DNA from: Sporomusa acidovorans
GTDB lineage: Bacteria; Bacillota; Negativicutes; Sporomusales; Sporomusaceae
Assembly: GCF_002257695.2 (NCBI RefSeq)
Contig: NZ_CP155571.1
DNA: 64,000 bases
Direction: 5' to 3' (one strand)
The notes beneath the pieces are model-generated. The model was not told the origin of the DNA. It did no database searches and worked only from the letters and a program-made list of their open reading frames with translations. This document shows, in pieces, positions 44,146-52,867 of the stretch. Every line of letters starts with the position of its first letter. The first letter of the stretch is position 1. A program made the translations under genes and the position numbers.

Positions 44146-47075
44146 CGAAAACGTTAACATTTTTAAATGCTGGTGTTATTGGATTAAGAACGGCATTAGC
44201 TTCAACTGTGCCTAAAAAATTAGAAGATGCGGCGGCAAGTACTGCAGAAACAATAGCCTTAGATGCAGATACGGCTACTACAAATGCTAATACGGTAGCA
44301 AAAGGCCGGTTGGCTGTAGCTACTACGGCTGCTACCGGCGGTATGAATTTGATATTAGCGGCATTAACGGCGGCGGCTGTCGGCGGTTCTATTTATGCTG
44401 CTAGTTTAGGGGCTGCTGGCAATGCTACTCAGAGTGCCATACAAAAAAATGAAGATTTAATAGCAGCAAAAAAACAAGAATTAGAAATGAATCAAAAACA
44501 AGTTGAGTTTATCGGCACTCTTGGCGAGTCATATAGTAAAATGCAGCAAAGCTTAATTGCTGTCGGTGATGATGAAAAAAAAGCTACTCAAATTAAAAAA
44601 GATATGCAAGCAACAGAGGACGAACTTGCAAAAATAGTCGGTAAAGATGCTGCTGAACGTATAACTCATTCCGAAGATATTAACGCCGCTATTACTCATG
44701 AGCAAGAAGTACATGCTGAAAAAGGTAAAAATATTCAGAAATCATTAGATAATATCGTTACCGTTCAAAAGCAATTAAGAGACGATACTATAAATTATTG
44801 CAATGATAGGATTGACGCTATTAACAACGAAGCCGTTGCTTTTGATAAAGCTGCTGATGCAATAGAAGAGGCATTGGGCCGTATTGATGCAGCTATGTAC
44901 CGTTTTCATGAAAATAATGCAAAAGAAGCAAGAGCGAAAGCAGATGAATTGCAACAGTCTGGCGCAGATAAAAGCGGAGCACAGATACTTGCAGATGCTA
45001 CTGGATGGCAACCATTAAAAGACATAGCTAACTCTGAATTCTTTAAAAATAGAGATGCCTATTATGAAAATGCAAACCAAGAAGCTATAGAAGGATTAAG
45101 AGGATTTGCAGAAAAAGAAGAAGCCGCAAAGCAAGAAATAGCAGATAGGGCAAAAACATTCTATTCCAATAAAGGAGCAGGAGCAGCAGGGTTAGGAAAC
45201 CATTGGTATCCTTCCGGTGATGGCAGTACTGTTGGTGGGGATGAAACTACTCCCGGTGGTGGAGGAAAAGGCAAAGGTAAGGGTACGGGCAGGGAACGTA
45301 AAGGAGATTCTGCCTACACAATAGCGAAAAGGCAATATGAGGAAGATGTTAGTCTTGCCAATTATTCTGCCAATGAAAAATTATATCTCTATCACAAATA
45401 CCTTGACGGCGTTGAAAAATCCGACAAGGAACGGTTAGACTTTTTAAAAGGACAGCATAGTTTAGATTCTGAAACCTATAAGGATTCGCTAAAGATTCAG
45501 TCGGACGAGTTGGAGATGCAACTTGCTAAACGGCAGATCAGCCAAGAAGAGTATTTGCAAAAACAAGTTGAATTAAAACGGCAGTCCCTTGACAAAGAAC
45601 TTCAAACGGAAATTGAACACCGTGAATTATCAGATCAATCTGCTGGTAGGGAACAGCGGGCGGATGATGCCTACAAAACAGAAATTCAAGGTACAGCATG
45701 GTATATAGCCGCTTTAAAAGAAAGTTACAATGTAGAAAAGAAACTTAGCGACTATCAAATCGAATTAGCCAAGAAGGTAGCTGAATATCATCAGCAAATA
45801 GCCCTAGATGAAATCAGTGCAGAGGAAAAGAAATATCAGACTTTGTATGACCGGGGGCAAATTAATGAACAGCAATTATTAACTTTGCAAAGCGATTTAG
45901 AGAACCAGCGGTTTAAAATACAGTCTGATAGTCTAAATAAGCAGCTATTGGCTACATTGAATGACACTAGCGAGATTAGGGCGGCTTATGCGGATTATAT
46001 TAATTCTACAACAGACCAAGATCGTAATGCTGCCGCTGAAAAGCTTATTAATTTGACTAAAAATAAAACTGGCACTCTGTCGGCGTTGAAAGAGCTAGAA
46101 ACCGCCTATTCACAACATGCTGACAAGGTAAAGAATATTGATAATTCCATGTGGAAAGAATTAAATAAAAATATCCTGGAAGCTAAGAATTCTATGGCCG
46201 ATGCTTTGAGTCAAGCTTTCCAGGATAATCTAAATGGAGCTACTTCGTTTTTGAAGTCACTACAAAATATTTTAAGTTCTGTTGGAAAAACAATTGAAAA
46301 ACAGCTAACAAATGCAATAGCCAAGGATTTTACAGATAAAGCGTTTGGCAAAGCTCTAAACGGCAATAATAAAGCCTTGCAAGAAAAGCAGAATCAGACA
46401 CAAATAACGGCTCAGGCGGCTTTGGGAGCGGCGGCAAGAGTAGCTATTGAACAGTCAACCGCCCAACAACAAGCAGCTATCACCCAGCAAAAAGCCATTA
46501 CCCAAAAAGGCCTTGAACTGAGCAAAGACCAAATTATTACAGGATCGGCGCAAGCTATGGGGCAAACGGTTGTTTCTTCTATTCAAGCTAGTCTAAGTGC
46601 TATGCTCGAAATGCTACCTACAATGCTGCTAATGGCGGCTATAGGATCATTATTTGGTGGCGGTAAGTCTTCCACATCTTCAGAGACAAAAGATCGTTCT
46701 GCATCATCGTACTATAGTACAGGAACGGTATTAACCAGTTTGCCTAGCTATGACGTAGGATCGTTTGAATTGCCGGAAGATACTTTAGCTATGGTTCACA
46801 AAAAAGAAACAATTTTACCAGTACCTTTTGCCGAAGATTTTAGGGCAGCAGTAAAAAGCGGTAGTCTGTTTGGTGGTAATAGTAATAATCAGCAATCACA
46901 GCCACAATTTACAGTGCCTAAAATCAATCAGACAATTGTTAACAAAGTTTCTGTTATGGACGGAACCGGGGTAAGGCGTGCATTAACCAACAATGCACAT
47001 CAAGTAAGACAAGCAACATATAACGTAAATCGTTCTATGGCTATACAGAATGCCAATAGATGGGGGTTGCCGTAA
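44037..47075 (+). pseudogene. Truncated phage tail tape-measure protein
   Basis: The longest ORF is 44208-47075 (955 residues from GTG). The same frame extends back to 44037 across one TGA at about 44133, encoding NFLKGLQAIPASAYQVAGVA and then FLNAGVIGLRTALAST, so the N-terminus is missing and one stop interrupts it. The rest is alternating coiled coil and Ala/Gly-rich hydrophobic segments (TTAATGGMNLILAALTAAA; MLPTMLLMAAIGSLFGGG), with a C-terminal MVHKKETILPVPFAEDFR segment typical of tape-measure proteins. The protein sets tail length in siphoviruses. No tail genes flank it. Confidence 0.75.
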
Positions 47076-47096
47076 TCCCGCCCATAAGTAAATATT

Positions 47097-47138
47097 ACCC
47101 TGCTGGCTTAACCGCTGGCAGGGTTTATTTTTTTTATT
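47097..47138 (+). terminator. Terminator after the tape-measure remnant
   Basis: ACCCTGC and GCAGGGT with a 14-base loop, then a long T-rich tail. Confidence 0.8.
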
Positions 47139-47254
47139 ATTTGTTTGAATATTTTAATAAAAATGTCTAGAAAAATATATTTTTTGCAGGAATAGGCTAC
47201 TTTTTGTAGTAATATGGTAAATATATGTAAAATATTGAATAAGGAGTGGTCGTA

Positions 47255-47872
47255 TTGAAGAAAGTTTTCGCATTTATTCTTTGCTTAGTAATTTCATCAT
47301 TTGCAATACCTGCACATGCAGAAGTTAATTTTAGTTCTTCTCTTGAATCTAAGCCAACAATAGCAGTTCTTATTGGTGGTCAGGGAGCTATTCGTAGTAA
47401 TGAAAAAGCTATAAAAATAATCTATGATAAGTTAAATGAAAAATTCCCGAATAAAGCTTACAATCTGGTCACTGATAGCAAGCTTTCGCAAGATGTATTA
47501 ATTTTCACCGAGGATGAAGAAGTGACCGATATTTCTCAAATAAAAAAAGGACAACTTGCTAAATTTGGGAAAGAGCGAAACTTTGATTATATAATCTGCC
47601 TAGTTTTAGGTATGGGTTATGGTAGAGCGGGAATAGATTTTTGGTCTGCTAAATATAATATTGATGTGGATATGCAAGCTAAGGTGGTTGATGTTAGTAC
47701 TGGTCAATATATATATAGACAAAACATCATGGGGCATGGAACAAGTTCTGCTGCACTTGGGATGCCTAGTTCGGTAAATGCATTTGCCAAGGCTACGCAG
47801 AAATGTATGGAGCAATTTGTTAAAGATATTACCATAAGTCCTATAAAGCCAACACCAACAGAAGATAAATAA
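47255..47872 (+). CDS. Secreted protein of unknown function, probable cargo
   Basis: 205 residues from TTG 47255 with AAGGAG eight bases upstream. An N-terminal signal peptide (KKVFAFILCLVISSFAIPAHA, cleavage after AHA) is followed by a ~180-residue domain with IAVLIGGQGAIRSNEKAIKI and GQYIYRQNIMGHGTSSA. The layout resembles small periplasmic alpha/beta proteins (GNA1162/CsgG-like), which is only a fold impression. It has its own promoter region and terminator, as expected for a lysogenic-conversion gene. Confidence 0.65.
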   Translation: MKKVFAFILCLVISSFAIPAHAEVNFSSSLESKPTIAVLIGGQGAIRSNEKAIKIIYDKLNEKFPNKAYNLVTDSKLSQDVLIFTEDEEVTDISQIKKGQLAKFGKERNFDYIICLVLGMGYGRAGIDFWSAKYNIDVDMQAKVVDVSTGQYIYRQNIMGHGTSSAALGMPSSVNAFAKATQKCMEQFVKDITISPIKPTPTEDK

Positions 47873-47892
47873 TATAGGTATACAACAACTGA

Positions 47893-47918
47893 AGCCGTTC
47901 TCACAAACGAGAACGGCT
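47893..47918 (+). terminator. Terminator
   Basis: AGCCGTTCTC and GAGAACGGCT, a perfect 10-bp stem with a 6-base loop, then CTCTTTAT. Confidence 0.8.
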
Positions 47919-47950
47919 CTCTTTATATGTATCCATAAACTTAATAATAC

Positions 47951-49183
47951 CAGGGCATGTTCATGAAAAAAGGCAGGGATTAAAAAGGACTTTCTCCATA
48001 TAGTCAGGGTCTAGCGAGCAACGATAGCGCTTGCGCTGAATAGAGGCATTATAATCAGATTCTAACTTCAACAAATTTGCCGACAGTCTCCTCAATTGTG
48101 ATAAATTTGCCGCCTCGATATTCATTCGCGTCTGCCACTGATCTTCTCGAAACCCAACGTCCAACACCCAGTGTAAATTATTTTCAATTCCCCAGTGCGA
48201 CCGGGAAGCTTGGGCAATTTCTTCGATAGTGCCTTTCATACTCGTAATATACAAGCGAATTTCTGCCTCTGCTTTTTTGCCGCTTTTTACGTCTGTTCTG
48301 CGGCTTTCCGTCAACAATAACCCACTTAATCCCAACCATTCCTTTTTGTCGCTAAACCATTCTAAATTCCGGAACAAGTAGTAGTTTCGTTCCTCAATGC
48401 GCCCATGACTTTTCTCCATAGTTCGGTATATCTCATATTCGTCTTTACCGCGTGGCTCCTGTATGGTTGATTGTGCATATTCCATGAATTCTTGATACAT
48501 GGTGCCTTGATTGCCCTTTAATCCGATCAGATAATCCGCTTTCTTTTCTTTTACAATTTTTTTCACAATGTCTTTTTGGCAGCCCATGGCATCCATCGTG
48601 ATGACAGCTCCTTTTAGATCAAGAAGGTCTAACAATTCGGGAATGGCAGTAATTTCATTGCTTTTATCATGGGTTTTTACTTGAGCCAGCGAAAGCTTAT
48701 TTTCGTTGCACCATGCACCAACCATATACACTAAGCCTTTTCTTCCCTCATTGTGGTATGTACCGGCAATCGCTTTTCCATCAATAGCCACTATTCGTCC
48801 TTTACTTATGGATTCCACACTAGCCATAATTTGCGTAAAGGCCACAGCGAATGCTTTGGGTGAAATCAGTTGCAGCACTCTGGCAAAGGTTAAACGGCTT
48901 GGTATACCGTTTTCCAAAGAAAGGATCGTATTAAGCCATTGCTTTCGGCTAACCGCGAAATCATAGATTTCTAGCGCACTATTAGCATTACAGGTTACTG
49001 CAAATAAACAGATGAGTAATATGTCCGATAGCTTATGTTTAATCTTCCATGCCTGTCGTGGATCTGACACTTTTTCTAATATCGCAATGAGATTTTCCAT
49101 CTTCTTCACCTCATTGCCTTATATTTTCTATTTCTCTCTTTTTTCCTCTTTTTTTATAACTTATTTTTCATGAACATCCCCTG
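47951..49183 (-). mobile_element. ISAs1-family insertion sequence
   Basis: 1,233 bp. Imperfect terminal inverted repeats: CAGGGCATGTTCATGAAAAA at the left and CAGGGGATGTTCATGAAAAA as the reverse complement of the right end. A perfect 10-bp target duplication TTAATAATAC lies at 47941-47950 and 49184-49193. Intact and therefore recent. It separates the secreted-protein gene from the coiled-coil gene. Confidence 0.95.
47961..49109 (-). CDS. ISAs1-family transposase
   Basis: 382 residues, full length. An N-terminal DDE_Tnp_1-associated part (ISDPRQAWKIKHKLSDILLI-like) precedes the catalytic core: IVAIDGKAIAGT (first Asp), VITMDAMGCQKDI (second Asp) and SHWGIENNLHWVLDV (the Glu). Occupies nearly the whole insertion sequence. 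No frameshift or stop, so probably active. Confidence 0.95.
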   Translation of the reverse strand: MKKMENLIAILEKVSDPRQAWKIKHKLSDILLICLFAVTCNANSALEIYDFAVSRKQWLNTILSLENGIPSRLTFARVLQLISPKAFAVAFTQIMASVESISKGRIVAIDGKAIAGTYHNEGRKGLVYMVGAWCNENKLSLAQVKTHDKSNEITAIPELLDLLDLKGAVITMDAMGCQKDIVKKIVKEKKADYLIGLKGNQGTMYQEFMEYAQSTIQEPRGKDEYEIYRTMEKSHGRIEERNYYLFRNLEWFSDKKEWLGLSGLLLTESRRTDVKSGKKAEAEIRLYITSMKGTIEEIAQASRSHWGIENNLHWVLDVGFREDQWQTRMNIEAANLSQLRRLSANLLKLESDYNASIQRKRYRCSLDPDYMEKVLFNPCLFS

Positions 49184-49264
49184 TTAATAATACAGCGTTG
49201 TATTGACAATTCAAGATTAGATTGCCATGAAGGTAAAAAAATAACCGGCCAATGGCCGGAGTGA

Positions 49265-49612
49265 CTACTTAACTGCTTTTAGTTGATGTATGGCTGCTTC
49301 CTGCTGAAATAGGCGGGAATTAAGAACTTCAAACTTAGAGTTTAATTCAGAAATATCTTCTTTGGTGGCTGCTTTGCCAGTCAATACATTGAGGTAATGA
49401 CCGATATTGTGAAGCTGGGCGTTTACTTCTTCTGAGTTATGCCGGAGCGCGTGAACAATCTGACTGAGTTCTATTTGTTGGCGTTCGCTTGCCATGTCAG
49501 ATTCTATCCGATCAAGGCGTGAATCTACTTTGTCAAAACGTGAATCCATGTGTTCAAGACGCTGGGTAAGTTGCTTTTGGCCTTCAAGTAGCTGTTTTAA
49601 TAACTCCTCCAT
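49265..49612 (-). CDS. Small coiled-coil protein
   Basis: 115 residues from ATG 49612, with GGAAGGTG nine bases upstream. Nearly all predicted helix with heptads (LEHMDSRFDKVDSRLDRIES, then ELNSKFEVLNSRLFQQEAAI). Such proteins occur as phage or chromosomal hypothetical proteins; no function is known to me. Confidence 0.7.
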   Translation of the reverse strand: MEELLKQLLEGQKQLTQRLEHMDSRFDKVDSRLDRIESDMASERQQIELSQIVHALRHNSEEVNAQLHNIGHYLNVLTGKAATKEDISELNSKFEVLNSRLFQQEAAIHQLKAVK

Positions 49613-49804
49613 ACTGACTGACACCTTCCTTTAAGGCTATTATACCCCGCCCAGGGCGGGATAGACAAGCAGAACTAATATAGATATTGAAACTATGTTA
49701 GAAAAATTTTATCAAAAATAAATAAAGAACCATGACGAGCTATATATTTATTGGGCTTGAAATTTATTATAATGGGAATATAAAGATAATTTGGAGGTGT
49801 TAAA

Positions 49805-50191
49805 ATGCGTGATTATTGCGGAAAAAATGGATGCTACGAAATATTTCAGGGTGATAATGAAGACCAAGAAGTACTATGTATTTATTTAAATAGCCCCTTG
49901 ATACACGAATATTTTGGAGAAAAATTTATCCGTACAACCTCAAAAAATCGTATTGAACCCGAAATTGAATTTACTATAGATATCATATCATTTGATGACG
50001 TAGAAGAAGATGATACAGCAATAGCCTCAATGTTAGTTGATAAATTTGGAGTAAGTGGAGTAACTGAGTTTTTAGTCGCGTTATTTCAATATGAAATAAC
50101 TGATAAATATAATTTAATTAAGGCTGTGCAAGAATTACTTGATAAAGATAATGCTGTATGGGGAATTGTTCAACCTAATGAGGACTATTAA
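49805..50191 (+). CDS. Hypothetical acidic protein
   Basis: 128 residues, strongly acidic (FDDVEEDDTAIAS; the C-terminus ends QPNEDY). GGAGG precedes the ATG and a terminator follows, so it is very likely a real single gene. No family recognised. Acidic small proteins in such elements are sometimes DNA mimics, which here is only a possibility. Confidence 0.6.
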   Translation: MRDYCGKNGCYEIFQGDNEDQEVLCIYLNSPLIHEYFGEKFIRTTSKNRIEPEIEFTIDIISFDDVEEDDTAIASMLVDKFGVSGVTEFLVALFQYEITDKYNLIKAVQELLDKDNAVWGIVQPNEDY

Positions 50192-50213
50192 TAAAATTCA
50201 AGAAGATTGATAG

Positions 50214-50244
50214 AGGTTACTCCTTTGGAGCAACCTTCTTTTTA
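50214..50244 (+). terminator. Terminator
   Basis: AGGTTACTCC and GGAGCAACCT (one mismatch) with a 3-base loop, then TCTTTTTATTT. Confidence 0.8.
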
Positions 50245-50305
50245 TTTAACATTTATTTTATTATTCAAATAAATTAGGAATAAATGTAATATATCGAAAG
50301 CGATC

Positions 50306-50509
50306 TTATTTTTTGGGTAAATGTTCCAGTAAATCATTTGGTGTGCAGTTAAGTGCAGAACAAATTTTACCTAATGTATCAAATTTAATTCCATCCGTTT
50401 TATTGTTGACTAAATCATAAATACCCTTTTGACTGATACCTGTTTCTTTCATTAGCCAGTAAACGCTAATGTCTTTTTCTTTAAGATATTTTTTTAGTAT
50501 CAATTTCAA
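50306..50509 (-). CDS. Cro/CI-type repressor
   Basis: 67 residues from TTG 50509, after AGAGGTGAT. ISVYWLMKETGISQKGIYDL then VNNKTDGIKFDTLGKICSAL shows the Xre/helix-turn-helix 26 fold, a small Cro-like repressor without a cleavable C-terminal domain. Divergent from the small genes starting at 50806; the ~300-base gap between them probably contains the operators. Confidence 0.85.
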   Translation of the reverse strand: MKLILKKYLKEKDISVYWLMKETGISQKGIYDLVNNKTDGIKFDTLGKICSALNCTPNDLLEHLPKK

Positions 50510-50805
50510 AAAAATCACCTCTTTATTATAAGTATAGTATATGTATTGCAAAGTAACAATATTGGTAGTATACTATACATACATAGAATAAATCAGATTA
50601 AATAAAGCCTGCAAAGTAAAAGTCAAGGGGTGAAATGAAAAAGGTGAGCAAGTAAAAATGCGGGGAGAATTACAACAGTAAAAGCCCGCTCAGTATTCGC
50701 AGTACTGAACAGGCCAGCGAACCGGGAACTAAGCAAGAACCCCTGCCGCAATCTCATTTTATCATTGTCGGCGGGGCAAATCAAATGATAAGGGGAGATT
50801 CTATT

Positions 50806-51054
50806 ATGGCAATTAATACTTTTGAAATGACAACAAACGCATTATGCTGCCTTAATCCCGATAATGCGGACGAATCGGGAATTGAAACAACCATAGACAA
50901 TCTTTATACCAAACTAAATAAATTTCATTTCACGAATGAAATGATAGATATTATAACTGACCTACATTTTGCCTATGAAAAGAAAGGTTATCGTGACGGC
51001 TTTGCTGCTGGGATAAAGTTGATTATGCAATCTGTTGGGCATGAAATGAAATAA
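50806..51054 (+). CDS. Small hypothetical early protein
   Basis: 82 residues from ATG 50806 with AGGGGAGA upstream. It has a helical C-terminus (FAYEKKGYRDGFAAGIKLIM) of the kind seen in DUF6809-like proteins of clostridial prophages; that assignment is tentative. First of a chain of tightly packed small genes. Confidence 0.6.
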   Translation: MAINTFEMTTNALCCLNPDNADESGIETTIDNLYTKLNKFHFTNEMIDIITDLHFAYEKKGYRDGFAAGIKLIMQSVGHEMK

Positions 51055-51074
51055 AAATAAGGAGATGTATACTT

Positions 51075-51254
51075 ATGGCTTTAACAGCAGTAGAAAAGGA
51101 AATACATGATTTTGACGGTATAAAATATCAAATCGTTAACTTTCAAGGATATGTATGTTGGTTAAGACGTAAGGATAATATATACGCGATTGACCCGCAA
51201 TACTTGGATGATTTTAAGAATTTTAAAATGAGTCAAAAGGTAAAAGTATCATGA
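51075..51254 (+). CDS. Small hypothetical protein
   Basis: 59 residues from ATG 51075 with AGGAGATG upstream. Small beta-type domain (FDGIKYQIVNFQGYVCWLRR..IYAIDPQYLDDF). Stop overlaps the next start (ATGA). Confidence 0.55.
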   Translation: MALTAVEKEIHDFDGIKYQIVNFQGYVCWLRRKDNIYAIDPQYLDDFKNFKMSQKVKVS

Positions 51255-51463
51255 CATCCTTTGAGCGCGAACGGCTACAACGATATACTGAGGATGCAGG
51301 CCAATGGCTTGCTACTATACAAACGATTCTACAGTATCCGGCTACACCACAACAGGCAGCAGCTTTGGTTTTGTGTCGAGCGGCTAGTGAGCTAGTAATA
51401 GGCATTAAGCAGCAAATAGAGATAGACCAGCCAACAAGTAAAATAAAGGAGGGTTGTAAATGA
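51251..51463 (+). CDS. Small helical hypothetical protein
   Basis: 70 residues: two or three helices (FERERLQRYTEDAGQWLATI, then AAALVLCRAASELVIGIKQQ). Overlaps both neighbours by ATGA junctions, so it is part of a coupled mini-operon. Confidence 0.55.
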   Translation: MTSFERERLQRYTEDAGQWLATIQTILQYPATPQQAAALVLCRAASELVIGIKQQIEIDQPTSKIKEGCK

Positions 51464-51573
51464 GTTGTGATACTTTAGGTAATGTCACTTCTGAGATTGT
51501 TACAATAAAAATATCAAAGGGAGATATCTATATTGCTTTAAGCATTAGTAATGATGTGTTTATTAGGTATTAA
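51460..51573 (+). CDS. Tiny hypothetical protein
   Basis: 37 residues from ATG 51460, coupled by ATGA to the previous gene and preceded by AAGGAGGG. Beta-strand pattern; function unknown. Confidence 0.4.
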   Translation: MSCDTLGNVTSEIVTIKISKGDIYIALSISNDVFIRY

Positions 51574-51621
51574 GGGAACAAGGTTTATATAGGTAGATAC
51601 TGATGGAAGGAAGTGTTTGCC

Positions 51622-51771
51622 GTGTTGGTAATTACATTTATTACGGCTATTGTTCTGCTGGTGATATTTAACATGCTAGGTGTTAAGTCCGACAATAGGC
51701 CAGGAGCCAGGAGCGGACAATTACGGGCAATGCGGCAGCTTAGACGGTGGAAGAAGGGTAAATGGTTCTAA
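51622..51771 (+). CDS. Tiny membrane protein
   Basis: 49 residues from GTG 51622 with AAGGAAG eight bases upstream. One N-terminal membrane segment (LVITFITAIVLLVIFNML), then a very basic tail (RQLRRWKKGKW). A terminator follows at once. Confidence 0.5.
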   Translation: MLVITFITAIVLLVIFNMLGVKSDNRPGARSGQLRAMRQLRRWKKGKWF

Positions 51772-51773
51772 CA

Positions 51774-51805
51774 GTGGGCGGGATATACTCCCGCTCTTTT
51801 TTTAT
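51774..51805 (+). terminator. Terminator of the right-hand small-gene cluster
   Basis: GCGGGA and TCCCGC with a short loop, then TCTTTTTTTATTT. Confidence 0.85.
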
Positions 51806-52312
51806 TTGTCCTGTCGTTTTCTACAGTCTCACCCTTTCCCGCTTCCTCCACCAGCGTAGTAAGTGGTTTAGTAAATTTCCCTGCAGAATCCCTGGGTAAT
51901 ATGCATGTCCCGCCCCCGTCATTCAAAAAAATGACAGTTTTTAGTAAGAATACAGTTTGCGGATAGTCTTATAAAAAATTAGCCGTTTCAAGCTTGTCAT
52001 TATGCGGTTAATACGTTTCTTTGTGATGTGTCGTAAAAACCTCGTGGCGAGGCTGTAATAGCGTTGTTTATTTTATAATTAGATAACGATATTGTAAAGT
52101 AACTAGTGGCACTATATAATATTGGTGACACCAACATATAAAAAGTCTTTTATTTACTGGATTTACATATAAAAAGTCAGTGACACTTTTGGTGACAATT
52201 GCTTAAAAACTGTCACCAATGAGTAGCAAGAATAAGCAATGGAAATGTTGATAAACCTAGTTAAAATAAAGGTTTGTAAATTGACATAAATTATCGCAAA
52301 TCTATCATTTCA
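51806..52312. promoter_or_regulatory. Right end of the element: non-coding, repeated GTGACA sites
   Basis: About 500 bases without a gene. GGTGACA occurs near 52131, GTGACACTTTTGGTGACA near 52181, and the inverse TGTCACC near 52208. GTGACACTTTTGGTGACA is also at the left end near 35398, followed by a similar GCTTAAAA. ACATATAAAAAGTC is repeated directly at 52136 and 52167. These look like integrase arm-type binding sites. Confidence 0.5.
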
Positions 52313-52432
52313 GACTCTTAATCAGTAGGTTCGGGGTTCGATTCCCCGGTGGGTCACCACGGAAAAACTCAGGTGTATCAAAGGCTGAAAGGCTTTTGAT
52401 GCGCCTTTAATTTTTGCCTGTTGCGGTAAACT
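52313..52432 (+). other. Right attachment site with a tRNA-Lys 3' fragment
   Basis: Repeat of 35276-35395. Bases 52313-52359 are the 3' part of a tRNA-Lys, lacking its acceptor 5' strand and D-arm, so it is not a functional gene. It carries the presumed original T-stem. Confidence 0.88.
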
Positions 52433-52529
52433 TGTTGTTTGCTTTGAAAAAAAGTTACAAAAGAATACTAAAGATATAAAAAAGAGCAGGCTAGGGGCGG
52501 ATCAATAAAACAGCATAAGATTGTTTCTC

Positions 52530-52563
52530 GGGAAACGGCGTAGCTTCGGCTATGCCGTTTCCC
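52530..52563. other. Strong hairpin in the gap before the activators
   Basis: GGGAAACGGC and GCCGTTTCCC form a long stem with an imperfect upper part and a TTCG-containing loop. No U-run follows. The rest of 52433-52867 shows no gene and no -24/-12 promoter. Confidence 0.5.
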
Positions 52564-52867
52564 CGTTATGTAGGTCATAGAGCAGAAGAGGGGAGTATTG
52601 AGGTGGGTATTGATTAATGAACGACAGCAATAATTTGACAAAAAATTTCTTTTATTGAAGGATTTTTCCAAGTAGTGACAAACTAAATAGAAACGATAGA
52701 GAATTTGTCAGAATGGAAGCAATATTGATCATGTACTAGCTATTAATTATTTTGGGCTTATCTGTAGAGGCGATCTTCATTGAAAGTACCTCGGGTTTAA
52801 CAAATAAAATCTAAATATTCTAAATTTAATTTATATTCAAAATGTAAAAACAGGAGGAGAGAGGAAA

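Noticed and set aside
44208..47075. A new surface or filament protein from the Ala/Gln-rich 955-residue ORF
   Set aside because: The upstream frame continuation, coiled coils, hydrophobic Ala/Gly blocks and C-terminal segment fit a truncated tail tape-measure protein.
52590..52867. -24/-12 promoter for activator 1
   Set aside because: No GG-N10-GC site of the TGGCA..TTGC type was found in this gap.
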